Below, one piece after another: positions 16,921 through 25,915 of a DNA stretch of 47,322 bases. The position numbers were made by a program, and so were the translations under genes. The notes under the pieces were generated by a model that saw only the letters and a list, made by a program, of their open reading frames with translations, did not search any database and was not told the DNA's origin. This DNA is from an uncultured Paracoccaceae bacterium (GTDB lineage Bacteria; Pseudomonadota; Alphaproteobacteria; Rhodobacterales; Rhodobacteraceae): positions 1 to 47,322 of the forward strand of contig CAKZTM010000044.1 in the NCBI GenBank assembly GCA_937920555.1. The letters run 5' to 3'. The number at the start of each line of letters is the position of its first letter. Position 1 is the first letter of the stretch.

Positions 16921-16940
16921 TTACGGTAAAAATTTCGTAA
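16921..16940. promoter_or_regulatory. 20-bp palindrome between flgJ and fliK, candidate operator
   Basis: TTACGGTAAAAATTTCGTAA is symmetric about 16930/16931, with TTACG and CGTAA as perfect outer arms and only the centre imperfect. It lies in the 109-base spacer between the divergent flgJ-flgN and fliK-flgD operons. A dimeric regulator could bind there, but the factor is unknown. Confidence 0.4.
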
Positions 16941-16984
16941 CGGATTTTGGCCCATAAGGTACGTGCACTAATTCTGGATGACGC

Positions 16985-18466
16985 ATGATACCGATTGATC
17001 GAACCGATAGCGCCTTACCAATTCTGCCGGGCAGCAAAGCTCAACCTGCGAAGGCAAAGACCGATGAGAAGTCTCAATCCTTTTCGCAGGAGCTTGCGCA
17101 TACGAAAAAGCAGCCTAACAAAGAAGGTGGTTCGGCCAGCAAGAGCGAACCGGAAAATTTGACCCAAGAGGATACGCCTCCCGCCCCGGTGGTGTCCCGG
17201 TCCCATCTGTCGCAACTTGAATGGACGCAGGCAGAACCTCCCGCGTCCGCTCTTATTGAGCAGACGGCTGATATAGAGCCGCAAGCGGACGTGACGCCCG
17301 AACCGGATCGGACTGTTCCTGCCCTTGACGCGCAGATCATGACGCCCGCGGTGGTGACTTCCCCGCAAGTGGCAGCGCCTGTTAGCGCCGAAACGGGTGA
17401 GGGCCCCGCGGTTGTGATACCCCCGAAAGACATGGCCCAAGACGCGCCTCAGACAGTGCTGGATGACGAATTGTCACCTAGCGCGCCGCGCACAGTTGCG
17501 GTGGACACTACCGTCGTGCCGGACACGCCAAAGCCCGCACGCGCCGACGTGAGTGATGCCCCCAACGCGACCGAAAGCCCAAAGATGGCTGACGTCCCGG
17601 TTGTCAAAGAGAGCCGGTTGAGCCCGATTGCGCCCAGCGATCCTGTGACGCAGCAAGCTCAACTGCCCGCTGATAAAGCCGTAAAAGAGGTCCGCGCCGA
17701 TGTAGCGCCAGTGGCCGCGTCCCCCATTCTTGCGCGTCAACAGTCGAAACTGGCCCCCGAAAATGAAGATATGAAGTTGAAAATCGGGACGGACAAAGCC
17801 GATATTGCCCCCAAAGCGGAACGGCCTGACAGGGAGCTGCCCATGGCTGCGGACCCTCCGCGTCAAGCCCCGGGTCCGTCGGCCCCGGTTCACCGGGTGG
17901 CGCCCAGCGTCGATCCAGTGGCCGTGGCCGCAGCCACCACTCCTGATATTTCCATGGACGCCAGTGCCGATCTGGTGATCGAAGAATTTGAGATGACCCG
18001 CGCTTCCGACACGGCACTTTTGCGCGACCGCCCCAGCCTTGCGGCCCTTGGGGTGCAGACCAAAGCCGAGATGGGACCAGCCGCGGCGCGACAGGTGTTT
18101 GCTCAGATGTCGGCTGCATTGAACCAGCTTGACGACGGCATGCTTGAAATCAAACTCAACCCGGTCGAGCTGGGGCGCATCATCATCCAAATCGCTGAGG
18201 GCGGTTTTGGGCAATCGGCCAATATCTTGGCGGAAAAGCCGGAGGTACTTGAACTCCTGCGCCGCAACGAAAACCTGCTTGCGTCCGAATTTGCAGATGC
18301 GGGCTTTGACGATCTGAACTTTAGTTTCTCGCAACAAGATCAAGATCAAGACGACGATGCGGCACCGTTTGCCAGTGAAACCCTGCTGACGACCGCCGCG
18401 GCACAATCGACATTTATTGACCAACCGCTCGACCGGTCGCGGGCCGATCTGGATATTAGACTTTAG
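16985..18466 (+). CDS. fliK: Flagellar hook-length control protein FliK
   Basis: The 493-residue protein has a long low-complexity Pro/Ala/Asp-rich N-terminal region (about residues 1-340) and a folded C-terminal Flg_hook domain (about 360-455) with DGMLEIKLNPVELGRIIIQI and LLRRNENLLASEFADAGF. FliK is secreted through the export apparatus, measures hook length and switches FlhB (19601-20689) to filament export. It begins fliK-flgD and is divergent from flgJ. The hook gene flgE that would normally follow flgD is not here. Confidence 0.9.
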   Translation: MIPIDRTDSALPILPGSKAQPAKAKTDEKSQSFSQELAHTKKQPNKEGGSASKSEPENLTQEDTPPAPVVSRSHLSQLEWTQAEPPASALIEQTADIEPQADVTPEPDRTVPALDAQIMTPAVVTSPQVAAPVSAETGEGPAVVIPPKDMAQDAPQTVLDDELSPSAPRTVAVDTTVVPDTPKPARADVSDAPNATESPKMADVPVVKESRLSPIAPSDPVTQQAQLPADKAVKEVRADVAPVAASPILARQQSKLAPENEDMKLKIGTDKADIAPKAERPDRELPMAADPPRQAPGPSAPVHRVAPSVDPVAVAAATTPDISMDASADLVIEEFEMTRASDTALLRDRPSLAALGVQTKAEMGPAAARQVFAQMSAALNQLDDGMLEIKLNPVELGRIIIQIAEGGFGQSANILAEKPEVLELLRRNENLLASEFADAGFDDLNFSFSQQDQDQDDDAAPFASETLLTTAAAQSTFIDQPLDRSRADLDIRL

Positions 18467-18482
18467 CAACAGGAGCACGACA

Positions 18483-19160
18483 ATGGATGTCGCAGCAACG
18501 CCCACCGCCACCCCGACCACCACACCAACAAACGCGGTGGTGGAAACCAAAGAAGAGACCAGCTCGTCGGCGCTTGCCTCCGATTTTGAGACATTCCTTC
18601 GGCTCCTGACCACTCAATTGGAAAATCAGGACCCGTCAAAACCGCTGGATTCCACGGAGTTTGTGGCTCAACTCGCCAGCTTTTCAGCCGTGGAGCAACA
18701 GATCAATACCAATACCAAACTGGATCAGCTTATCTCGCAGGTGAATGGCACCATGACCTCGGATCTGTCCAAATGGATCGGTGCGGATGTTAAATCCAAT
18801 GCGGCTGTGGCCTTCACGGGTGCGCCTGTGGACGTGTTCTATTCCATTCCCCAATCGGCCAATCTCGCACAGCTTGTGGTGCGTAACGGCACGGGCGCGG
18901 AAGTGGACCGCCGCGCGGTTGATATTACCTCGACCGAGATAAGATGGGACGGGCTCGATACTTCGTTCAACCCGCTGCCCGACGGAACCTATACTTTTGA
19001 GCTGGAGGCGTTTGAAAACGCCACATCTCTGGGCAGCCAACCGGCCCAAACATTTTCCGCCGTGAAAGAAACCCGTCTGAACGATGGCGCCATTGAACTG
19101 GTCTTTGGTGATGGCAGTAAAATTCTGGCCGGCGATGTCACAGCGGTGCGGGGCGGTTAA
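18483..19160 (+). CDS. flgD: Flagellar hook capping protein FlgD
   Basis: The 225-residue protein has the FlgD N-terminal block SDFETFLRLLTTQLENQDPS (about residues 34-53) with KPLDSTEFVAQLASFSAVEQQ, and a C-terminal FlgD Ig/tudor part (WDGLDTSFNPLPDGTYTFEL). It caps the hook during assembly. The ATG at 18483 has AGGAG 7 bases upstream; an earlier in-frame start would run into the fliK coding region. It is convergent with the fliJ-like gene. Confidence 0.93.
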   Translation: MDVAATPTATPTTTPTNAVVETKEETSSSALASDFETFLRLLTTQLENQDPSKPLDSTEFVAQLASFSAVEQQINTNTKLDQLISQVNGTMTSDLSKWIGADVKSNAAVAFTGAPVDVFYSIPQSANLAQLVVRNGTGAEVDRRAVDITSTEIRWDGLDTSFNPLPDGTYTFELEAFENATSLGSQPAQTFSAVKETRLNDGAIELVFGDGSKILAGDVTAVRGG

Positions 19161-19166
19161 AACCGC

Positions 19167-19190
19167 AACCCCTCTGGTCTAACGGGGGTT
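19167..19190. terminator. Possible terminator between flgD and fliJ-like gene
   Basis: AACCCC (19167-19172) pairs with GGGGTT (19185-19190) around a 12-base loop, directly after the flgD stop and overlapping the end of the convergent gene. A second small stem (GCGG/CCGC, 19153-19166) overlaps the stop codon. The stems are short and no T-run follows. Confidence 0.3.
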
Positions 19191-19604
19191 AGGCCTGGCC
19201 TTGAGACGCACAATCGCCTCACGCGCCAATTCCTCACGCTTGTCCAACTCTGTGGCGTGCTGGGTTTGCACCCGCTCGGCCAACCTGTCCAGACCAGACA
19301 CCCGGGTGTAGCTGGCGCGGGTCACAGCAAGAGCCGCTGCGACCTCCTCTTGCCAATGCTGGATTTCCGCATCAAGTGACGGCATCGCCGCCTCGGTCGA
19401 ATTCCCCCACATGGTCTGAGCGACAAAAAGAGCGGGATCACCATCATCTGGATCAATGGCGCGACCGCGACGCTTCAACAGATCTTCGCGCTTTTGCAAC
19501 GCCAATTCCAGCTTGCGCTTGGCCTGCTTCAAACGGCCTGTGTTTTGCTCATGCAACAACTCCGCCACACCTGTCAGCCGCCCGATGGAGCCCTTGTCCA
19601 TCAT
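19179..19604 (-). CDS. FliJ-like coiled-coil flagellar protein
   Basis: The 141-residue protein is almost entirely helical and charged (for example RLKQAKRKLELALQKREDLL, then LDRLAERVQTQHATELDKRE), with a heptad-like pattern and no membrane segment. It is the last gene of sltF-flhA-fliR-flhB, and its start overlaps flhB by 4 bases. Size, coiled-coil and position fit FliJ, the central stalk or chaperone of the export ATPase, but FliJ proteins share few residues, so an unrelated small helical flagellar protein is possible. Confidence 0.6.
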   Translation of the reverse strand: MMDKGSIGRLTGVAELLHEQNTGRLKQAKRKLELALQKREDLLKRRGRAIDPDDGDPALFVAQTMWGNSTEAAMPSLDAEIQHWQEEVAAALAVTRASYTRVSGLDRLAERVQTQHATELDKREELAREAIVRLKARPNPR

Positions 19605-20689
19605 AGGCCGCTCTCGCGCGCGTCCTTGCGGATCTTCTCGGCAAAGTTGATCGCCGCGGCCACCGCACGGTAGTGTTTGGGCTCAACTTCCTGACCGATC
19701 TCAACAGTCCCGAAAATCGCGCGCGCCGTCGGCGGATCGCTGTGAATGGGCACCCCACTTTCGGCTGCAACCTCGCGAATGCGGCGCGCGACCTCATCGG
19801 TTCCCTTGGCCACACATTGCGGCGCTGTGCCCGGTGCGCGCGACCACTTCAACGCCACCGCATAATGGGTCGGATTGACGATGATCACATCCGCCGTTGG
19901 CACGTCTTGCATCATCCGGTTATTGGCAATCTCGTAGCCGCGCTGCCGGCGCTGCTGCTTGGTATGCGGATCACCCTCAGAGCTCTTTTGCTCGTCGCGC
20001 AAATCCTGAAACGACATGCGAAGTTTGCGCGCGTGATCGAAGCGTTGCCACAGCAAATCAACCAAACCAATGGCTGAAAATATGACGCAACTGGCCGCTG
20101 TGATACTGATCAGGGTCTCCCCAAGCAACGCATAGACACTGGCGGCAGTCCCGCGCACAGAGCCGATCAACTCGTCATTCTTGCTGATCATGAAATAGAT
20201 CAAAACCGCCGAGATTGTGACCATTTTGATCGTGCCTTTGACGAACTGAACCAGACCGGTGGGGCCAAATTTCTGCTTTGCATTTCCCAACGGATCAAGC
20301 CGGTTCAGTTTGGGCATGATCTTTTCCAAGGATACCGCAAAGGCCTGCTGCGCGAGCAATGACGCAAGTGCGATCCCAAAGGGCAGCAGAAAGACCGGCA
20401 GGAACGGCACCAGGGCTGCGTTGAGCCAGCTAAAGCCAACCTCGATCCCGCCCGGCCCCAGCAAGACCCCTGTGAACTCATGGGCGCGGTCCAAAAGCGC
20501 CGATAGCACGGTTGCCGATGCCAGCGACAATTCAGCTCCGCCCAATGACAGCGCCAGCAACAATCCGATCATGCCAGCGGCGGCCGCCACATCCATAGAT
20601 CGCGGTATGTCACCCTTTTTTCGGGCCTCTTCAAGTTTTTGCGGGGTGGGGTCGTGGACCTTTTCACCCTGATCCGCATCATCCGCCAT
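19601..20689 (-). CDS. flhB: Flagellar export switch protein FlhB
   Basis: The 362-residue protein has the FlhB N-terminal EKVHDPTPQKLEEARKKGDI, four membrane helices (within residues 34-215) and the cytoplasmic autocleavage site NPTH at residues 272-275. Cleavage between Asn and Pro switches export from rod/hook to filament substrates under FliK. The start ATG at 20689 overlaps the fliR stop by one base. A TTG just before it is less likely. Confidence 0.95.
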   Translation of the reverse strand: MADDADQGEKVHDPTPQKLEEARKKGDIPRSMDVAAAAGMIGLLLALSLGGAELSLASATVLSALLDRAHEFTGVLLGPGGIEVGFSWLNAALVPFLPVFLLPFGIALASLLAQQAFAVSLEKIMPKLNRLDPLGNAKQKFGPTGLVQFVKGTIKMVTISAVLIYFMISKNDELIGSVRGTAASVYALLGETLISITAASCVIFSAIGLVDLLWQRFDHARKLRMSFQDLRDEQKSSEGDPHTKQQRRQRGYEIANNRMMQDVPTADVIIVNPTHYAVALKWSRAPGTAPQCVAKGTDEVARRIREVAAESGVPIHSDPPTARAIFGTVEIGQEVEPKHYRAVAAAINFAEKIRKDARESGL

Positions 20690-21474
20690 CAAGGCAGACC
20701 AAATGGCTGAGACAGCGCGTGATCAAGATGCCCGTGCCACGCCGAGAGCATGGCCGGTGTGGCCAGCATCAGCATCAAGATACTGCCTGCCACAATCGCT
20801 GGCGCACCAATGAACACCACCATCAACTGCGGCATAGCCCGGTTGATAAACCCCAGCATCAGATTATACGCGAAAGAGGCCACAACAAACGGCGCGGCAA
20901 GAGTAAACGCGATAACCGCCACATTGCTGGCCTTGGCCACACCCCAAGTCGCAATGTCCGCGCCCGACGGAACCTGCCCGGCAGGTAGCGTTTGGTAGGA
21001 CAAGACAACCGCATGGACCGCCTTCACATGCAGCCCCAGCGACAGCGCCAGAACCAGCCCCGCCATCACCAGAATGTTGCCGATCGCAGGCATCGGGTCC
21101 GGCGTCGCACCGGCCCCCATCATTTGCGTGAGCGAGGCAGATTGCGACGCGATGGAACCTGCAAACTGCAACCCGATCAACACCAACCGCACCGACAAAC
21201 CAATGACCAGACCGACGATTGTCTCGGACATGATCAACGGCAACGCGGCAAACATATCCACACGCGCAATGCTGGGATCAAGCGGGATCATCGGCCAGAT
21301 TATGGTGGTAAAAGCCACTGCGATGGCCAGCTTGATACGCACCGGGATGGTCTGCTCGCCAAAACCCGGCAGCAGGGACACCATCGCACTCACGCGGGCA
21401 AAAACCAAAACCAGCCCCAAAATCATCGGCTGGGTGACGTCCAGAACTTGCGCCAAACTCTCAAACAGCGTCAT
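20689..21474 (-). CDS. fliR: Flagellar export gate protein FliR
   Basis: The 261-residue protein has about six hydrophobic segments and FliR family stretches such as FARVSAMVSLLPGFGEQTIP near the N-terminus and SFAYNLMLGFINRAMPQLMV near residues 203-222. It forms the FliPQR export channel in the inner membrane. Its ATG overlaps the flhA stop by 4 bases. FliQ is encoded at 11523-11789; fliP is missing here. Confidence 0.94.
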   Translation of the reverse strand: MTLFESLAQVLDVTQPMILGLVLVFARVSAMVSLLPGFGEQTIPVRIKLAIAVAFTTIIWPMIPLDPSIARVDMFAALPLIMSETIVGLVIGLSVRLVLIGLQFAGSIASQSASLTQMMGAGATPDPMPAIGNILVMAGLVLALSLGLHVKAVHAVVLSYQTLPAGQVPSGADIATWGVAKASNVAVIAFTLAAPFVVASFAYNLMLGFINRAMPQLMVVFIGAPAIVAGSILMLMLATPAMLSAWHGHLDHALSQPFGLP

Positions 21475-23555
21475 GCGGTGCCCAGTAATGCCGGTTGCGC
21501 GTCGGGGCCGATCTCATCAAAAGACAAAACCGGATTGCGAATGCCCTTGGCGCGCAACACCGTTTGTAAGAACCTGCGCCGCTTCGCGGAGGTTATGAGT
21601 GCGGGAAATCTGCCCTCCTTGGCCGCATTTGCCAGCCGCTCCGCCACCGATTTGGCCAACCGGTTGAACTCGTCGGGCGGGAGCGCCACATCCGTCACCC
21701 CATTATCCGCCTGAATTTGGTACTCGTTGAACAATTCCTCCCATGCGGGTTTCAACTGAACAAGCGGCAGGGCGCCGTCGGGCTCCTGAAGATCAGATAC
21801 AAGCTGGAAACCAAGCCGTTTGCGCACATGCTCAGTGACCGCATCCACATTTGAAAGCACCCCATTGGCCTCGGCGGCGGCCTCCAAAATCAGCGGCAGA
21901 TTGCGGATCGAGACCCGCTCCTCGAGCAGCAACCGCATGACCGAATGCAGCATTTCTACAGGCAACTTGTCGGGCACAAATTCGTCCAGCAATCGCCGGT
22001 TCGCCTCGGCCCGTTTGGGCTCCGACACAGTCACAAACTCATCAAGCAACTTGCGCAAGGCCCGGCGCGAGAAAATCTTGCCGAAATTCTGCTTGATCAC
22101 CTCCAGAACATGGGTCGCCACCACTTCTGTGGGCGCCACGACCGCCAGCCCCTGAACCGCCGCATCCTCTTGATATTTGCGCTCGATCCAGCGGGCAGGG
22201 GCGCCGTAAACCGGCTCGGCTACATTGCGCCCCGCAGGCACCGATGTGTCATCCTCCGCAATCAAAACCAGCACCCGGTTGGGATCGATCACATTGCGCG
22301 CAACTTCCACCCCCTGCACACGGATCACGTACGTGTCGTCGGGCAGCCCGATATTATCGGTCATTCTAATCTCAGGGATGATAAACCCAAAGACGGACGC
22401 GATATGATTGCGCATGTTCAAAATCCGGGTATCAAGCCCGGTCGCCTCATCCAAAACGGTCGGCACCAAATTGGGCGCAAATTCCAGATGAATGTCGTCC
22501 AAATCCAAAAGATCGCCCAAGGTTTTCTCCGGCTTGGGCGGTATGATGTTGGCCTCTTCCTGACTTTCTTGTTCGCGGCGCAAATGCCCCTTGGATGCGG
22601 TAAATGCGGCAAACCCCAAAATACTGGCCCCGGCAATAAACGGCAAAAACGGCAACCCCGGAACCAGCGCAAAAAGTGCCAGCAGCGTGGCCACAGTCCC
22701 AAGCGCCACCGGATATTTGCCAAGCTGGTCAAAAAGCGCGACATCAGCGGCACCGGTGGCCCCGCCTTTGGACAGCAAAAGAGCCGCCGCAATAGAGATG
22801 ATCACCGCCGGAATTTGGCTGACCAGACCATCGCCCACAGTCAGGATCGAGTAGGTCTCAAACGCCTGTCCGACCGGCATGTCGTGCAAGATAATTCCGA
22901 TCGCCAGCCCCATCACCAGATTGAGCAGCGTGATCAGCAAACCGGCAATGGCGTCGCCTTTAACAAACTTCGATGCACCATCGAGCGAGCCGAAGAACGT
23001 CGTCTCCTCCTGCTCGATGCGCCGGCGTTCCTTGGCCTCATCGTGACCGATGGCACCGGCAGCCACATCGCTGTCGATGGCCAACTGCTTGCCCGGCATC
23101 GCATCAAGTGCAAAGCGCGCGCTGACCTCCGCCATCCGGCCAGCACCTTTGGTGATCACAATGAAATTCACGATGATCAAAACACCAAACACCACCAAGC
23201 CCAGCGCCACAGACCCGCCCATGATGAAATTGGCAAAGCCCTGAATGACGCCGCCGGCCGCATCCGTGCCCGTATGTCCGTTGCCGATAATCAGCTTGGT
23301 AGAGGACACATTGAGCGACAAGCGCAGCATCAAAGAGGCCAAAAGGATGGTCGGAAAAGACGAAAAATCCAAGGGGCGCGAGATAAACAATGTGACCGTG
23401 AAAATCAGGATCGCAATGGCAAACGAGGCCGCCAGTCCCACATCCAAAACCCATGACGGCATGGGCAGGATCATCATCACAATGACCGCCATCAGCGCGA
23501 TTGCCAGAAGCACAGTGGGCTGAAATACGGTCGAAAGCTTGATCGTCGGGTTCAT
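21471..23555 (-). CDS. flhA: Flagellar export apparatus protein FlhA
   Basis: The 694-residue protein is full-length FlhA: eight membrane helices in the first 330 residues, the conserved FHIPEP-type loop (GAGRMAEVSARFALDAMPGK, then AIDSDV), and a large cytoplasmic domain from about residue 350 that docks export chaperones and substrates. It is the second gene of sltF-flhA-fliR-flhB-fliJ-like, 10 bases after sltF. Confidence 0.96.
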   Translation of the reverse strand: MNPTIKLSTVFQPTVLLAIALMAVIVMMILPMPSWVLDVGLAASFAIAILIFTVTLFISRPLDFSSFPTILLASLMLRLSLNVSSTKLIIGNGHTGTDAAGGVIQGFANFIMGGSVALGLVVFGVLIIVNFIVITKGAGRMAEVSARFALDAMPGKQLAIDSDVAAGAIGHDEAKERRRIEQEETTFFGSLDGASKFVKGDAIAGLLITLLNLVMGLAIGIILHDMPVGQAFETYSILTVGDGLVSQIPAVIISIAAALLLSKGGATGAADVALFDQLGKYPVALGTVATLLALFALVPGLPFLPFIAGASILGFAAFTASKGHLRREQESQEEANIIPPKPEKTLGDLLDLDDIHLEFAPNLVPTVLDEATGLDTRILNMRNHIASVFGFIIPEIRMTDNIGLPDDTYVIRVQGVEVARNVIDPNRVLVLIAEDDTSVPAGRNVAEPVYGAPARWIERKYQEDAAVQGLAVVAPTEVVATHVLEVIKQNFGKIFSRRALRKLLDEFVTVSEPKRAEANRRLLDEFVPDKLPVEMLHSVMRLLLEERVSIRNLPLILEAAAEANGVLSNVDAVTEHVRKRLGFQLVSDLQEPDGALPLVQLKPAWEELFNEYQIQADNGVTDVALPPDEFNRLAKSVAERLANAAKEGRFPALITSAKRRRFLQTVLRAKGIRNPVLSFDEIGPDAQPALLGTA

Positions 23556-23565
23556 AACGGCAATC

Positions 23566-24381
23566 TCAAAACAAGGGGCGGTTGGCTGCGGTCAAAAGCC
23601 CGCCCGCGCGCCCGTCCAACAACACCAAACTGCCCGGATTGCCTTCCATAAACACCGGTGCCGGGGCCTGTCCCAGTTTTGCCAAAGGCCATTGCGGGGC
23701 AGGGCGGGCGGCGGGTACGTCATCCGCTTGCGCCAAGGTCAGCGCCTCTGATCCGTGGCCCTCAAACACAGGCCCTGCATCACCACCCGAAAGCCGCGCC
23801 AGATAGCCCGCAAAACGCTTGGAGTAGCGCTGGGCAAACTCCGGCGTGCGGGAATGATAAAACCCGGCCGCTTTGGCCCAGGATCCGGTCTCGTCGTAAA
23901 GCTGGCGCAGGAATTTCGCCGCATATAAAGCATTGATATCAGGATCAAACATGTCCTCGATGGACCTGAAATGCTGGTGATGCCATCTGTAATTGATCTG
24001 AAAACAGCCCACATCAAAGCTGCGCGAACCGGTGGCGTAGCGGGCATTCACATAGGCCAGCGCCTCGCCGGGGGTCTCAAACCACACCCCGGCCCCCTCC
24101 ATGTTGACAGTCCACGGCCAAGGCTGGACTTTTCCGCCGATTTTCTTGCCGGTCTCGGTCAGCGAGATCGCCAGCATCACATCGCGGGGCACACCCATTT
24201 GCGCCGAGGCGCGGGAAATCGCCTGATAACACAAAGCGGTCAGTGCCGGATTGAGGTTGACCGTCCGCGCGAAGCCCGGCGACAGGGATACCGCCCAAAG
24301 CAGCACCCCCAGACGTGCCAAGGTCGCGGCATTTCGAACACTGCTGCGCAAACTGCATGACACAGCGGACCACTCGATCAC
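23566..24381 (-). CDS. sltF: SltF-type flagellar lytic transglycosylase
   Basis: The 271-residue protein has a hydrophobic signal-like segment (TLARLGVLLWAVSLSPGFA) and an SLT domain with the putative catalytic Glu in LAISLTETGKK and the family block FDVGCFQINYRWHHQHF. It would cleave peptidoglycan to let the rod through, complementing the one-domain FlgJ; Rhodobacter sphaeroides SltF is the known example. The GTG start at 24381 is preferred because GGGAG lies 6 bases upstream; a TTG at 24480 would add a Cys/Arg-rich leader. First gene of the flhA operon. Confidence 0.82.
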   Translation of the reverse strand: MIEWSAVSCSLRSSVRNAATLARLGVLLWAVSLSPGFARTVNLNPALTALCYQAISRASAQMGVPRDVMLAISLTETGKKIGGKVQPWPWTVNMEGAGVWFETPGEALAYVNARYATGSRSFDVGCFQINYRWHHQHFRSIEDMFDPDINALYAAKFLRQLYDETGSWAKAAGFYHSRTPEFAQRYSKRFAGYLARLSGGDAGPVFEGHGSEALTLAQADDVPAARPAPQWPLAKLGQAPAPVFMEGNPGSLVLLDGRAGGLLTAANRPLF

Positions 24382-24560
24382 AGGCTTCTCCCGTTGTTGT
24401 GTCGGGCCGCGCGCCGGGCGAAACCTCCGGGCGCAATCACGGCACAATATTAACAAGCCAACGCACCGGTTCTGGGCCAAAACCCAAGACCAAATGCGCG
24501 CTCAAGAACAAGAAATAGCCAGCGTTCGTTTAGAACTCGTAACCTTTGGCTATGATTCAC

Positions 24561-25907
24561 TTAAAATTTGAATGATTTTTCTAAATCGGCCACAGACGCC
24601 GCAAATCGATCGGCAAATTCAGGCGCCGCCCCCAAAGCGTGGCGGGCCGAAAACACCGTATCCCAATTCACTGCAGCGGACCTGTCTTGCAAAATATCAC
24701 GTAAATTCAGGCCCTTGGAGGCGGCCGCCCGGCAGCAATCCTTCACCAAAGCCTGAGCCTCCGGGCGCGGCATGACGCCTGCCAAGGCAAAGGTCGCGGC
24801 CTCCGCGAACATCAGCCCGTTTGTGGCCTCAATGGTCGCCATCATCCGCGCCTCATTGGGGACCATCGCCTGCGCCAATTCCAACGCATGCCCAAGCGCC
24901 CCGCAGGCCGCAGCCACCGCTTGCGGCAGGGCATGCCACTCAACTGCCCAAGCCGCACCATCGCGGTCTTGCCCGTGGATCATCGCGCCTGCCATGGTCG
25001 CAGAGGCACCCGCCGCCATCCGCGACAACGCCACAATCGTCTCCGCTGCGACCGGGTTGGATTTGTGGGCCATGGTCGAGGATCCACCCCCCGGACCGGC
25101 CCGAACCTCGCGCAACTCCGATTGCCCCAAATACAGCAGGTCTTGTGCAAATTTTCCCGCAGATCCCGCAATCAGCGCCATTAGATCCGCATATTCAACC
25201 ACCGTGTCGCGCACGGCGTGCCAAGATGTGGTCTGGCGGTGCAGCCCCAAACTGTCGGCCAGCGCGTCCGCAACCTCTGGCCCGCGCGCCCCCAAAGCCG
25301 ATAAATTCCCCGAGGCACCGGCAAAACTGACCACCTCCAGCCGCGCTCTGATCTGGGTTAACCGCTGCAAATGCCGCAAAAACGGACTGCCCCAAACCGC
25401 AACCCGCGCCCCGAAACTTGTGGGCGTTGCCACCTGATTGCGGGTTCGCGCGGCCATGGGCAAATCACGGTGCATCCGCGCATGATCGCCAAAAGCCGCC
25501 AAAAGCGCCAAAATCTGCCCCTCCAGATGGGCGGAGACATCGCGCAACCGCAACACCAGCCCAGTGTCCAGAATATCCTGCGAGGTGGCCCCCCAATGGA
25601 CGTATTGCGCATGTTCCGGGGCCTCTAGGGCCGCCCGAAAGGCGCTCACAAATGCAGGCACGGGAAGGCCGTCCGTAACGGTCCCAGATGCCAAAGATGA
25701 CGGCGGTATCTCAACGCGCTGCGACGCCTCAAAAATCACCTCAGCACTGGCGCTTGGGATCAACCCCAACGCGCCTTGAACCTGCGCCAGATGCCCCTCC
25801 ACATGCAGCATGGCACGGATCAGTGCTGCGTCAGACATCAAATCGCGCATCACAGGATCGCCAAAAAGCCCGCCAAATATCTCGCTGTCAAAGACTGAAA
25901 CCGACAT
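24561..25907 (-). CDS. pcaB: 3-carboxy-cis,cis-muconate cycloisomerase
   Basis: The 448-residue enzyme belongs to the fumarase/aspartase superfamily. The signature GGSSTMAHKSNPVAAETI lies near residues 277-294, and the HWGATSQDILDTG block near residue 104 is typical of PcaB. It cyclises 3-carboxymuconate to the 4-carboxymuconolactone in protocatechuate catabolism. It begins 8 bases after the pcaD stop. The ring-cleavage genes pcaG and pcaH and the decarboxylase pcaC are not in the window. Confidence 0.92.
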   Translation of the reverse strand: MSVSVFDSEIFGGLFGDPVMRDLMSDAALIRAMLHVEGHLAQVQGALGLIPSASAEVIFEASQRVEIPPSSLASGTVTDGLPVPAFVSAFRAALEAPEHAQYVHWGATSQDILDTGLVLRLRDVSAHLEGQILALLAAFGDHARMHRDLPMAARTRNQVATPTSFGARVAVWGSPFLRHLQRLTQIRARLEVVSFAGASGNLSALGARGPEVADALADSLGLHRQTTSWHAVRDTVVEYADLMALIAGSAGKFAQDLLYLGQSELREVRAGPGGGSSTMAHKSNPVAAETIVALSRMAAGASATMAGAMIHGQDRDGAAWAVEWHALPQAVAAACGALGHALELAQAMVPNEARMMATIEATNGLMFAEAATFALAGVMPRPEAQALVKDCCRAAASKGLNLRDILQDRSAAVNWDTVFSARHALGAAPEFADRFAASVADLEKSFKF

Positions 25908-25915
25908 GCGCGTCC

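Noticed and set aside
17474-18613. A 379-codon minus-strand frame opposite fliK and flgD.
   Set aside because: fliK and flgD are well supported; the opposite frame has no domain and is Arg/His-rich.
21945-23456. A 503-codon plus-strand frame opposite flhA.
   Set aside because: flhA is certain; the frame is Gln/Arg/His-rich with no recognisable domain.
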